A DNA stretch of 64,000 nucleotides from Acrocarpospora catenulata. GTDB taxonomy: Bacteria > Actinomycetota > Actinomycetes > Streptosporangiales > Streptosporangiaceae. Shown piece after piece: positions 18,360 through 26,275 of the stretch. A program made the translations under genes and the position numbers. The notes beneath the pieces were generated by a model. It was given only the letters and a program-made list of their open reading frames with translations. It was not told where the DNA came from and did no database searches. The stretch covers positions 104,476-168,475 of the forward strand of contig NZ_JAHCST010000013.1 of NCBI RefSeq assembly GCF_018476525.1, given 5' to 3'. Numbering within the stretch: the first letter of the stretch is position 1; each line of letters begins with the position of its first letter.

Positions 18360-18821
18360 CTACCCGACGGGGGCGAAGTGGTCGATGTCGCGGATGGAGC
18401 CGGTGCGCTCCTGCGACCAGACGGCCCGTACCCGGGTGCCGCGCCGCAGCAGCGTCCGCGCGTTCTCCTGGTCCGACAGGTCGATCCCGGAGATCAGGTG
18501 GATGAAGAGCGTGTCGGTGCCGTCGAGCGCGATGGCGCCGATCGCGTACGGCGCCGGCGGGCCGCCCTGGAACGCGTGCTGCGCGATCGTGGCCGCCTCC
18601 AGGGTGCCGGTGGGCGGCACCTCGACCCAGGCGTCCATCGGCTCGTAACACGCCTCGCAGTACGCCTGCGGCGGCACATAGGTCTTGTCGCACGACCCGC
18701 AGGTGGTGCCGAGGATGACCCGGTCGTCGCGGAGCGAGACGAGGAACCGGCTCCACGCCCGGCCCAGGTTGACCTTGTAATCGATGTTCCAGTTGACGCT
18801 GTGGACGAGCGACTCCGTCAT
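18360..18821 (-). CDS. DUF35 OB-fold protein with rubredoxin-like zinc ribbon
   Basis: 153 aa. It has a zinc ribbon CGSCDKTYVPPQAYCEAC (CxxC...CxxC) and a following OB-fold acyl-CoA-binding region (TIAQHAFQGGPPAPYAIGAIAL). In steroid side-chain degradation, proteins of this kind (the DUF35 part of ChsH2) pair with thiolase-fold Ltp proteins to form retro-aldolases. Here it lies 3 bp downstream of a thiolase-fold gene that lacks the usual catalytic Cys, and a second DUF35 protein lies on the other side of the thiolase block. It is therefore probably the partner subunit of one of the thiolase-fold proteins. Confidence 0.85.
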   Translation of the reverse strand: MTESLVHSVNWNIDYKVNLGRAWSRFLVSLRDDRVILGTTCGSCDKTYVPPQAYCEACYEPMDAWVEVPPTGTLEAATIAQHAFQGGPPAPYAIGAIALDGTDTLFIHLISGIDLSDQENARTLLRRGTRVRAVWSQERTGSIRDIDHFAPVG

Positions 18822-18824
18822 GCC

Positions 18825-19994
18825 TTACTCCGTCTTCTCAAGGATGGCGAGGGTGTGGAACTGCCACCAGGCGCTTCCCGTCGAGTGCGCCAGGCCCCGC
18901 CGGGCCTCGGCCACCTGCACACCGCCGGCCGCCTGGCCCATCAACTGGAGCGCGATGTAGGCGACGGGGGCGAGCTGCGCCGCGACACCGGGATTGGTGG
19001 AGTGCGGTCCACCGGACAGGTTGGTGGGCAGGTCGCCGTCCACGTGCAGGGATCCGTCGCGGACCAGGTGCGGCGCCTCGCCCCGGCCGCACATCCCCAG
19101 ATCCTCCAGCAGGATCAGCTGCATCGGCGCGTATGGGGAGAAGATCTCCAGCACGTCCAGCTCCCGGCGGGGGTCCATGATCCCCGCGTCCTTGTAGATC
19201 CGGTCGGCGAGCAGGGCCAGCACCTCGCACGAGCTGAAGTCGTGGCGCCCGGTCCCGAGGTGGGTGTCGGCGACCGAGCCGTACGCGGCGATGCGGACCA
19301 CCGGGTTGCGGTCCAGCCGCCGCGCGATCGTCTCGGTGGTGACGACCACGGCGGTGGCGCCGGAGGAGACGGGGCAGACCATGCCGAGGGTCAGCGGGGT
19401 GGTGATCGGCGTGGCGGCGGTCTCCGGCGGCAGCGGCTTGCGGATGTGCGCGTAGGGGTTCTTCGCGGCGTGCTCGCGCTGCTGCGCCGCGCACAGCTCC
19501 AGGACCTCGTCGGCGACGCCGTACCTGGACTGGTAGGCCGCCGCGAACATGCCGCCGACGTGGACGCCGTCGATGCCGAGCGGCTGCTCCATCGCGACCG
19601 GCAGGGCCGTGTTGATGACGGCCTGCAGGTCGACGGGACCGTCGAAGGTGGACGGGCCGACGCACAGCACCCGTTCGGCCTCGCCGCCGCGGACCAGGCT
19701 GGCCGCGAGGTTGAACACGCCGCCGCCGGTCGTGCCGCCGGTGTTGACGATGTAGACCGACGTGCCGGGGGCCAGGCCGAGGGCCGGGACGATGGTCCGG
19801 CCCGCGGTGCTGGTGGCCTCGAAGCCGTCGATGTTGCCCACCACGACGGCGTCGATCTCCGCGCGCCGCAGCCCGCTGTGCGCCAGCGCCCGGTCGACCG
19901 CCTCCTGGCAGAGCTCGGTCTTGGAGGCGGTCTGCCGTCCCGGGGATGTCGTGGCGGTCAGGCCGACGCCCGCGACCGCCGCATGGTTCCTCAT
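18825..19994 (-). CDS. Thiolase-fold lipid-transfer-like protein, no catalytic Cys (aldolase candidate)
   Basis: 389 aa of thiolase fold. Where ordinary thiolases have the nucleophile (ExxCxSG), it reads VNTGGTTGG, and the late GHPxGA element is GGPHSTNPG. Claisen-type thiolysis is therefore unlikely. Ltp2-type proteins, which share this fold and lack the Cys, act as retro-aldolases together with DUF35 partners, and a DUF35 gene follows directly. The start overlaps the previous gene's end in ATGA. It probably cleaves a 3-hydroxyacyl-CoA formed by the island's hydratases; this is inference. Confidence 0.8.
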   Translation of the reverse strand: MRNHAAVAGVGLTATTSPGRQTASKTELCQEAVDRALAHSGLRRAEIDAVVVGNIDGFEATSTAGRTIVPALGLAPGTSVYIVNTGGTTGGGVFNLAASLVRGGEAERVLCVGPSTFDGPVDLQAVINTALPVAMEQPLGIDGVHVGGMFAAAYQSRYGVADEVLELCAAQQREHAAKNPYAHIRKPLPPETAATPITTPLTLGMVCPVSSGATAVVVTTETIARRLDRNPVVRIAAYGSVADTHLGTGRHDFSSCEVLALLADRIYKDAGIMDPRRELDVLEIFSPYAPMQLILLEDLGMCGRGEAPHLVRDGSLHVDGDLPTNLSGGPHSTNPGVAAQLAPVAYIALQLMGQAAGGVQVAEARRGLAHSTGSAWWQFHTLAILEKTE

Positions 19995-21121
19995 GCCCGC
20001 TCCAATACCAGGACCGCCGAGGTGGCGGAGATCGGCCCCATCAGGTTGTCGGTCGCGTGCACGGCGGCCAGGGCCGGTCCGCCGGAGCCCAGGTTCTCCA
20101 GCGCGTCGACGGCCTTGAGCACGCGCAGCGCGCCGTTGGCGAGGCCCGGGTAGGAGCTGGTCGCCCCGCCGGTCCGGTTGACCCGCGGGTCGCCGTCGCC
20201 GTCCAGGCCGAGCGCGCGTTCGACGGGCGGCTGCAACGCGGGCGTCAGCGCGGTGGTCTCGATGACCTCCAGTTCGGCGGGGTCGGCGATCCCGCTTCTG
20301 GCGTACGCCTTGGTCGCGGCGGCTCGCGTCGCATCCGCCGGATCGGCGAGCCAGCCGGGCGCGGCGAGATGGCGCCCGGTGGCGGTGCCCCAGCCGCGGA
20401 TCCACGCCCGGGTTCCCTTGGCCCGCCGGACGCGGGCCTCGCTGGCCAGGACGATCGCCACGACTCCGGGGCACTCGCCCGGCAGCATCAGCTCGGTGAC
20501 CGGCCAGGCGAGGCCGGGCGCGGCGAGCACCTCCTCGGGGGTGACCTCGGTCCGCCGGTCCGACCAGGCGGTCTTCGCGCCCCGGCTGATGTCGGCGGCG
20601 GCGCGGCGGGCCATCTCCTCCCTGGTCATCTCGCCCCGGTCGATCGTGTGGGCGCTGTGCAGGGCGAGGGCGACACCGGCGGACATGCCCAGCGGCCGGG
20701 CGTGGTGGGCGTCGAAGGTGTAGTTGCTGATGGTCTCGGTGAAGCGGCGCAGCTCGGCGGCGTCGGCGGCCTGCTCGTGGTCGATCTCGGGGAGGCTGAC
20801 CGCGACCACCATCGCGACCTCCGCCTGCCGGGCCCGGATGTTGGCCGCCGCCGCGACGACGGCGAGCGAGGAGTCGCCCTCGATGCGCGACTCGTCCTTG
20901 AGGTAGCCGCCGGCCGCCGGCACCAGGAGGCCGTTGGAGATCGCGCGGCCGTCGTAGAGGTCGAGCGAGCTGAGCATGGCCTGGTCGACGTCCTGGCCGC
21001 GCAGTCCCGCCTGGCGGAGCGCCGCGGAGCAGACCTGGAAGACGACCTCGTCGGCCTTGGGCGCAGGATGGTCGCGGCCGTACGCCGCGGCCACGCCCGC
21101 GATGGCGATTCTTTCCGTCAC
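19991..21121 (-). CDS. Second degenerate thiolase-fold protein
   Basis: 376 aa. The family N-terminus TERIAIAGVAAAYG follows the GTG at 21121, with GAAGG about 8 nt upstream. An in-frame ATG at 21139 that overlaps the upstream stop (ATGA) is the alternative start. The nucleophile-loop region is DESRIEGDSSLAVV with no Cys, and the late motif is TGGATSSYPGLANG instead of GHPxGA. It may form a heteromer with the neighbouring degenerate thiolase or act as a lipid-transfer/aldolase subunit. The relation is closer to lipid-transfer proteins than to acetyl-CoA acetyltransferases. Confidence 0.75.
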   Translation of the reverse strand: MTERIAIAGVAAAYGRDHPAPKADEVVFQVCSAALRQAGLRGQDVDQAMLSSLDLYDGRAISNGLLVPAAGGYLKDESRIEGDSSLAVVAAAANIRARQAEVAMVVAVSLPEIDHEQAADAAELRRFTETISNYTFDAHHARPLGMSAGVALALHSAHTIDRGEMTREEMARRAAADISRGAKTAWSDRRTEVTPEEVLAAPGLAWPVTELMLPGECPGVVAIVLASEARVRRAKGTRAWIRGWGTATGRHLAAPGWLADPADATRAAATKAYARSGIADPAELEVIETTALTPALQPPVERALGLDGDGDPRVNRTGGATSSYPGLANGALRVLKAVDALENLGSGGPALAAVHATDNLMGPISATSAVLVLERA

Positions 21122-21135
21122 TCGTGTGCCTTCCT

Positions 21136-22257
21136 TCATCGGGTGAGTACGGCGACCACGCAGGCGTTGCCGTCCATGAGGCCGACCCCGCCGCCGAGCG
21201 TCTCGATCACCGCGGCGCGGGCGCCCTCCACCTGGCGTCCCGCGGCCTCGCCGCGCAGTTGCCACACCGCCTCGCAGGCCTGGGCCGCGCCGGTCGCCCC
21301 GACCGGATGGCCGCGGGAGAGCAGCCCACCGGACGGGTTGACCGGCTGTTTGCCGCCGAGCGCGGTGTGCCCGGTGTCCAGGAGGCGGGCCCCCTCCCCC
21401 ACGGCGGCCAGACCGAGCGCCTCGGTGCTGACGATCTCGCCGATGGTGAAGGCGTCGTGCACCTCGAACAGGTCGGCGTCGGCCGGGCCGATTCCACTCC
21501 GCTCGTAGGCCCTGGCCGCGGTGTCGCGGGCCAGTTCGAACCCCCACACGTGTTCGCTGGTGTGGTCCCACAGCCCGCCGGTCGTGTACTCGGCGGCGGC
21601 CACCGCGACGTCCCTGGCGGTGCGCCGGCGCGGGCCGACCACCAGGGCGGCCGCCGCGTCCGACAGCGAGCAGCACTGGAGCAGGGTCAGCGGGTCGGAG
21701 ATCATCCGGGAGGCGAGCACCTCATCGACGGTCACCCGGTTGCGGTACTGGGCCCTCGGGTTGCCCATGCCGTGCCCCTGGTTCTTCACGGCCACCTTCG
21801 CCAGTTGCTCGGCGGTGACCCCGTGGACGTCGAGGTAGCGGCGGGCCGCCATGGCGTACATGGCCGGGGTGGCGAGCCCGGAGCGGCCCTCGAAGTCCCG
21901 GGGTTCGGCGGGCAGCGCGCCCGCGAAGCGGGAGGTCAGGTGTTCCAGGCCCAGGACGAGGACGGTCTCGTGGCGCCCGCTCTCCACCGCGTGCTTGGCC
22001 TCCGCGAGCGCCGCGGCCGAGCTGGCGCAGGCGCTCTCCAGCGTGTGGACGGGCAGGCCGTGGATGCCGAGGCCGAGCAGGGCGCGGGCGGCCATGCCGG
22101 GCTCGCCGAAGACGTTGCCGACGTAGACCGCGTCGAACCGGCGCACCCCGGCGTCGGACATGGCCTCGCCGACGGCCTCCCAGGCGAGCGCGGCGGTGCT
22201 CCTGCCCGGCTGCTTGCCGAACGCGGACGAGCCGACGCCCCAGATGTGCGCGGTCAT
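21136..22257 (-). CDS. Thiolase / SCP-x-like acetyl-CoA acetyltransferase with intact active site
   Basis: 373 aa. Unlike its two neighbours, this thiolase keeps the nucleophile motif LESACASSAAAL, the NPSGGLLSRGHPVGATG element with catalytic His, and a Cys near the C-terminus (GNACVVAVLTR). It probably does the CoA-dependent cleavage of 3-ketoacyl-CoA that releases acetyl-, propionyl- or a ring-acyl-CoA. It is linked to the upstream DUF35 gene by a 4-bp overlap (ATGA), so that small OB-fold protein may be its partner. Confidence 0.85.
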   Translation of the reverse strand: MTAHIWGVGSSAFGKQPGRSTAALAWEAVGEAMSDAGVRRFDAVYVGNVFGEPGMAARALLGLGIHGLPVHTLESACASSAAALAEAKHAVESGRHETVLVLGLEHLTSRFAGALPAEPRDFEGRSGLATPAMYAMAARRYLDVHGVTAEQLAKVAVKNQGHGMGNPRAQYRNRVTVDEVLASRMISDPLTLLQCCSLSDAAAALVVGPRRRTARDVAVAAAEYTTGGLWDHTSEHVWGFELARDTAARAYERSGIGPADADLFEVHDAFTIGEIVSTEALGLAAVGEGARLLDTGHTALGGKQPVNPSGGLLSRGHPVGATGAAQACEAVWQLRGEAAGRQVEGARAAVIETLGGGVGLMDGNACVVAVLTR

Positions 22258-22625
22258 CGCGTGCTCACCGTGACGTCGCCGCCGGGTCCCGGCGCGGTCA
22301 GCCGTACCGGTGTGCCGACCGGCAGGTGCCGGTCGCCGCCGACGTGGGCCAGCACCCGCGGGCCGCCGTGGAGGTCCACATAGGCCACCACGTACGGCGC
22401 CGGCCGCCCGGGCACCGGGATGCGCAGAACGGTCGACGACCAGACCGTCCCGTCCGGGCCGAACCGGGCCGGCTCGACCGGGCCCTGGCAGCTCGGGCAG
22501 ACGGCCACCGCGATGGCGACCGGGTAGGCGCAGGCGGCACAGCGGTAGCCGTCGACGCCGAACACGCCGTCCACCGGGGAGACCCGGGGCCGCGGGTCGA
22601 CGGGGGCGGGCTCAGTTGATGGCAC
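22254..22625 (-). CDS. DUF35 OB-fold zinc-ribbon protein (second copy)
   Basis: 123 aa with zinc-ribbon cysteines CAAC and CPSC (YRCAACAYPVAIAVAVCPSC) followed by a short OB-fold. It begins with GTG at 22625 inside the end of the acyl-CoA ligase gene (14-bp overlap) and overlaps the thiolase downstream by 4 bp. It is shorter and more divergent than the copy at 18360. The symmetry of DUF35, three thiolase-fold genes and DUF35 suggests at least two separate DUF35-thiolase complexes. Confidence 0.82.
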   Translation of the reverse strand: MPSTEPAPVDPRPRVSPVDGVFGVDGYRCAACAYPVAIAVAVCPSCQGPVEPARFGPDGTVWSSTVLRIPVPGRPAPYVVAYVDLHGGPRVLAHVGGDRHLPVGTPVRLTAPGPGGDVTVSTR

Positions 22626-24189
22626 GGTCGGCGTCCTTCCAGTAGGCGGCCCGCAGCGCCTTCTTGTCGATCTTGCCGTACGGCGTCTCGGGGAACCCGC
22701 CGACGAACTCGAACCGCTTGGGCACCGCGTAGGCGGACAGACGCTCCCGGCACCATGCCTTCAGCTCGTCACCGGTGACCGCGTCCTCGGCGACGACCAG
22801 GGCCTGCACGGCCTCGCCCCAGTCCTCGTGCGGGACGCCGATCACCGCGGCGGCCCGGACCAGGGGATGCTTGGTGAGCACGTCCTCGACTTCGCGCGAG
22901 TAGACGTTCATGCCGCCGGTTATCACCATGTCGGCCTTCCGATCCTTGAGGTAGACGAACCCGTCGCCGTCCATCGCGCCGAGGTCGCCGGTCCTGATCC
23001 ACCGGTCGCCGCCCGGCCCGGCGAGGAACTTCGCCGCCGTGGCGTCCGGGTCCTTGACGTAGGAGTGCATGAGGTACGGCGAGCGGAGGCAGATCTCTCC
23101 CGTCTCGCCGGTGGGCAGGTCGCGGCCCTCGTCGTCGACGATCCGCACGTCGACGAAGAACGACGCCCGGCCGCACGAGGCGAGCAGTCCCGGCCGGGCC
23201 GGGTCGTGGTCGCCCTTGGCGAGCCTGGTCCCCCAGTTGGGGCACTCGCTCTGGCCGTAGAGCTGGACGAAGACCGGGCCGAACACCGCCAGAGCCTCCG
23301 CCAGACGGCGTGGCGAGATGGGCGCCGCGCCGTAGACGACGGTGTCGAGGGCCAGCCCGGCCGCCCGGTCGCGTAGTTCGGGCGGGAGGGCGTCGAGGAT
23401 GCGGTAGAGCATCGTCGGGACGAGGAAGGTCCAGGTCACCCCGGCGTGGCGCAGGCTGTGCACGGTGCGCCCGGCGTCGAAGGACTCGTGCAGCAGGATG
23501 GTCGCGCCGCGCAGCAGGCCGGTCTCGGCGAACGCCCCGGCGGCGTGCGACACCGGCGTCATCAGCAGCATCCGCTCCTGCCGCCGGATCTCGCCCTCGA
23601 TGAGCTGGGCGAGGTGGAAGTCGCGGGTGCCCTGCTGGGTGGCGAGCACGCCCTTCGGCCGGCCGGTGGTGCCGCCGGTGAACTGTACGACGGCGGGCAG
23701 GTCCGGGTCGACGGGCGCGGCGATCGTCCGGTGGGGCCCGTTCTGGGCGGGAGCCTCCGGCAGGGGATCGGCCCCGTCGATGCCGGGCACCGTCTGAAGG
23801 ACCGCGATGTCGAGGCCGTCGAGCGCCGCCTTCGCCTTCTCCGCGAGTCCCGGTCCGACGACGAGGACCTTGGCGTCGCCCAGTTCGAGCATGTAGCGGA
23901 TGGTGGCCGGGGCGAGCACGGGGTTGACCGGCAGTTTGGCGGCGCCCAGCCGGGCCACCGCCACGGCGCAGACGAGGTACTCGGGGCAGTTCGGCAGCAT
24001 CAGCGCGACCCGGTCGCCCGGCCCGACCCCGCGTGCGCGGAGCGCGTCGCAGACGTCGGCCGACCAGTGGTCGAGACCGCCGTAGGTGAGCGCGTGGGAT
24101 CCGGGGCCGGAATCGGGCGTGTACTCGATGGCGACGTGCTCCCGGTGGAGCCGTAGCGACTTCTCCAAACCCTCGCCGAGGCTGCGCAC
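22612..24189 (-). CDS. Acyl-CoA synthetase (AMP-forming), first gene of the nine-gene operon
   Basis: 525 aa. The P-loop is VQFTGGTTGRPKGVL, then QLYGQSECPNWG, RWIRTGDLGAMDGDGFVYLKDRKADMVITGGMNVYS, and the C-terminal catalytic Lys in ETPYGKIDKKAL. The GTG at 24189 is preferred over the upstream ATG at 24273: GGAGG lies 6 nt before it, and the longer form would place the operator repeats (24213-24244) inside the coding region. It heads the operon that runs down to 14738, in which most genes overlap. It activates a carboxylic acid for beta-oxidation. Confidence 0.9.
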   Translation of the reverse strand: MRSLGEGLEKSLRLHREHVAIEYTPDSGPGSHALTYGGLDHWSADVCDALRARGVGPGDRVALMLPNCPEYLVCAVAVARLGAAKLPVNPVLAPATIRYMLELGDAKVLVVGPGLAEKAKAALDGLDIAVLQTVPGIDGADPLPEAPAQNGPHRTIAAPVDPDLPAVVQFTGGTTGRPKGVLATQQGTRDFHLAQLIEGEIRRQERMLLMTPVSHAAGAFAETGLLRGATILLHESFDAGRTVHSLRHAGVTWTFLVPTMLYRILDALPPELRDRAAGLALDTVVYGAAPISPRRLAEALAVFGPVFVQLYGQSECPNWGTRLAKGDHDPARPGLLASCGRASFFVDVRIVDDEGRDLPTGETGEICLRSPYLMHSYVKDPDATAAKFLAGPGGDRWIRTGDLGAMDGDGFVYLKDRKADMVITGGMNVYSREVEDVLTKHPLVRAAAVIGVPHEDWGEAVQALVVAEDAVTGDELKAWCRERLSAYAVPKRFEFVGGFPETPYGKIDKKALRAAYWKDADRAIN

Positions 24190-24212
24190 TGATGGCCTCC
24201 ACTCCTGAACTG

Positions 24213-24244
24213 GAAACAACGTTACAGTCATAACACACTGTTTC
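24213..24244. promoter_or_regulatory. Operator pair before the nine-gene catabolic operon
   Basis: GAAACaacGTTAC (24213-24225) matches the GTAAC-N3-GTTAC consensus. AACACACTGTTTC (24232-24244) shares its last ten bases with the copy at 14592. Their centres are 19 bp apart, the same spacing as at 25495/25514 and 31133/31152. They sit 24-55 bp upstream of the GTG at 24189, between it and the end of the acyl-CoA dehydrogenase gene. Confidence 0.65.
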
Positions 24245-24291
24245 GCAATGGCCGTAATACCGGATTCATCCACGTGAAATGTGTGCGCAGA

Positions 24292-25452
24292 CTAGCGCCG
24301 CTGGTCGAACCGGCGGCCCAGCAGCTCCGACACGATCCGGACTCGCTGCATGGTCGGCGTGCCGCCCGCGATGGCCCAGCCGTGCGCGTCGCGGTGCAAC
24401 CGCTCGATCCCGTACTCCTCGGTGTAGCCGTTGCCGCCGTGCAGTTGCATGGCCAGGTCGGAGACACGCTTGGCCATCTCGTTGGCCGTGCACTTGGCGA
24501 GCGAGACCTCCAGCGATTCGGGCAGCTCCCCCGGCCGCAGGTTCCCCGCCGCCCGCTCGATCATCAGACGCGCCGCCCGCACCTGGAGGACCATGTCGGC
24601 GAGGACCAGCTGGACGCCCTGGAACTCGACGAGCGGCTTGCCGAACTGCTCGCGTTCCTGGACATAGCGCACCGACCTGTCCAGGGCGGCCTGGCCGATG
24701 GCCAGGCTCACGGTGGCGTTGCCGAGGCGCTCGACGGAGAACGCCGAGAAGAGCCGGGCGAAGCTGCCCGCCGGGACGACGAGGTTCTCGGGTGGAACCA
24801 CCACGTCGTCGAAGTAGACGTCCGCCGACGGGATCCCGCGGAATCCCATCAGCCGCTCGGGCGCGCCGAAACTCACGCCCGCCATGTCGGCCTCGACGAG
24901 GAGCGCGCCGATGCCCTTGGCGCCGGGGGCGTCGGAAAGCCGCGCGTACACCAGGTACTGGTCGGCCTCGCCGCCGTTGGAGATCCAGCGCTTGGCGCCG
25001 TTGAGCACCCAGCCGTCGCCGGTGCGCCGGGCCGTGGTCTTCATGTCGGTCGCGGCCGAGCCGGCCTCGGGCTCGGACATGGCGACGGCCATGGTCTTCT
25101 CGCCCGAGATGATCGCCGGGAGCCACCGTCGCTTCTGCTCCTCGGTGGCCAGCAGGTTGACGGTCTGGGCCGGGCCGGTGTTGGCCTCGAAGATCTGGAA
25201 CGCCGCCGGCCGGCACACCTTGGCGAACTCCTCGATGACCGCCAGCGCGTCGGTGAGCGGTGCTCCGGACCCGCCGAAACGCTCCTCGTGGGCGATCCCG
25301 AGGAAGCCGAGCTCGCCCAGCCTGCGCCGGTCCGCCGCCGGGACGGGCCGGCGCTGCTCGTCGAGTTCCGCGGCGATCGGCCCGTACACCTCCTGCGCCA
25401 CCTTGGCCGCCAGTTCGCGGATCTCTCGGGTGTCCGTCCGGGGAGTCGTCAT
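24292..25452 (-). CDS. Acyl-CoA dehydrogenase
   Basis: 386 aa FAD-dependent dehydrogenase. It has the signature MAVAMSEPEAGSAATDMKTTA, WVLNGAKRWISNGGEADQY, YVQEREQFGKPLVEFQGVQ and the C-terminal MQLHGGNGYTEEYGIERLHRDA. The loop that often carries the catalytic Glu (EGTxxI) reads AGGTPTMQ, so the base, if present, lies elsewhere, as in isovaleryl- and long-chain-type enzymes. The ATG at 25452 has AGAGG 4-5 nt upstream. A longer frame to 25530 would overrun the operator. It is divergent from the TetR gene and separated from the ligase gene by its own operator pair. Confidence 0.88.
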   Translation of the reverse strand: MTTPRTDTREIRELAAKVAQEVYGPIAAELDEQRRPVPAADRRRLGELGFLGIAHEERFGGSGAPLTDALAVIEEFAKVCRPAAFQIFEANTGPAQTVNLLATEEQKRRWLPAIISGEKTMAVAMSEPEAGSAATDMKTTARRTGDGWVLNGAKRWISNGGEADQYLVYARLSDAPGAKGIGALLVEADMAGVSFGAPERLMGFRGIPSADVYFDDVVVPPENLVVPAGSFARLFSAFSVERLGNATVSLAIGQAALDRSVRYVQEREQFGKPLVEFQGVQLVLADMVLQVRAARLMIERAAGNLRPGELPESLEVSLAKCTANEMAKRVSDLAMQLHGGNGYTEEYGIERLHRDAHGWAIAGGTPTMQRVRIVSELLGRRFDQRR

Positions 25453-25494
25453 CGGTACCTCTGTTCTCGATCTCGACGTGAACCGGTCACGTTG

Positions 25495-25564
25495 ATAACA
25501 ACGTATCATCCGTGTAACGTTGTTACGCAAGACCTGAGCGCGTTGGGGACCGTAACAGCGGTTC
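25495..25564. promoter_or_regulatory. Operators between acyl-CoA dehydrogenase and tetR-like gene
   Basis: ATAACaacGTATC (25495-25507) and the perfect inverted repeat GTAACgttGTTAC (25514-25526) have centres 19 bp apart. A third, weaker copy, GTAACagcGGTTC, lies at 25552-25564, nearer the regulator start. The sites occupy the divergent promoter region, so the regulator probably represses itself and the dehydrogenase. Confidence 0.72.
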
Positions 25565-25623
25565 GACTACGATGACGGCTCTTGCCGTGGACACCATCCC
25601 GCCGAGTGCCCAGAGGATCCACC

Positions 25624-26271
25624 ATGACCAAAGAGGCCAAAGAGGCCAAAGAGACACCGCCCCGCTCAGCCCGGGCCGCGGTGACGGACTTCAAGCGAGG
25701 CCTGCTGCGCGAGGCCGCGAAGGAGGTCTTCTCGAAGAAGGGGATCCGCGACACCTCGGTCCGGGAGATCGCCAAGGCCGCCGGATACGCGACCAGCGCG
25801 ATCTACACCCACTACGGCAGCGTCGAGGAACTGTACGGCGACATCGTGCGCGAGTCGCTCGAAATCCTCCTGGGCGAGATCCGGGCCCAACTCGCCGACG
25901 AGACCGGCGAGGGCCAGCGGGTGTCCCGGTGCGTACGGACCCTCTACCGCTACTACATCACCCGGCCGCGCGACTTCGAGCTGAGCTTCCACCTCTACGA
26001 CGGAATCCGCCCGCACGGCCTCAACACCGAGCTCAACACCGAGCTCAACGCGGTGATGACCAGCGTGTTCCAGGCCATCGGCGAGGCGTTCGTGGCCGAC
26101 GGCCTGGCCACCGAACAGGACGCGCTGGCCCGCTCGACCGAGGCCTCCACCTACGCCTTCGGCCTGCTGCTCATGTTCCACACCCGGCGGCTGTTCCTCC
26201 TCGACCAGGACGCCGACAGCCTGCTGGACCACTATCTCAACCAGGTGCAGTCGCAACCACGCCGCGAGTGA
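25624..26271 (+). CDS. TetR-family transcriptional regulator, likely island repressor
   Basis: 215 aa. The N-terminal HTH region reads EVFSKKGIRDTSVREIAKAA and continues GYATSAIYTHYGSVEELY, as in TetR proteins, with a helical ligand/dimer domain after residue 65. The ATG at 25624 follows AGAGGA with 6-nt spacing. Two short in-frame tandem repeats are visible: 9-bp units giving KEAKEAKE at the start, and a 12-bp unit giving NTELNTELN near residue 140. It lies in the middle of the island, next to the best operator copy. It probably releases DNA on binding an acyl-CoA or the substrate, which is inference. Confidence 0.88.
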   Translation: MTKEAKEAKETPPRSARAAVTDFKRGLLREAAKEVFSKKGIRDTSVREIAKAAGYATSAIYTHYGSVEELYGDIVRESLEILLGEIRAQLADETGEGQRVSRCVRTLYRYYITRPRDFELSFHLYDGIRPHGLNTELNTELNAVMTSVFQAIGEAFVADGLATEQDALARSTEASTYAFGLLLMFHTRRLFLLDQDADSLLDHYLNQVQSQPRRE

Positions 26272-26275
26272 GGCA

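Noticed and set aside
17556..20153. An 865-codon + strand frame across the ligase and thiolase genes
   Set aside because: It spans several well-supported minus-strand genes and has no recognisable domain.
24190..24273. A longer acyl-CoA ligase start at ATG 24273
   Set aside because: It would place the operator pair inside the gene; GTG 24189 has GGAGG at the right distance.
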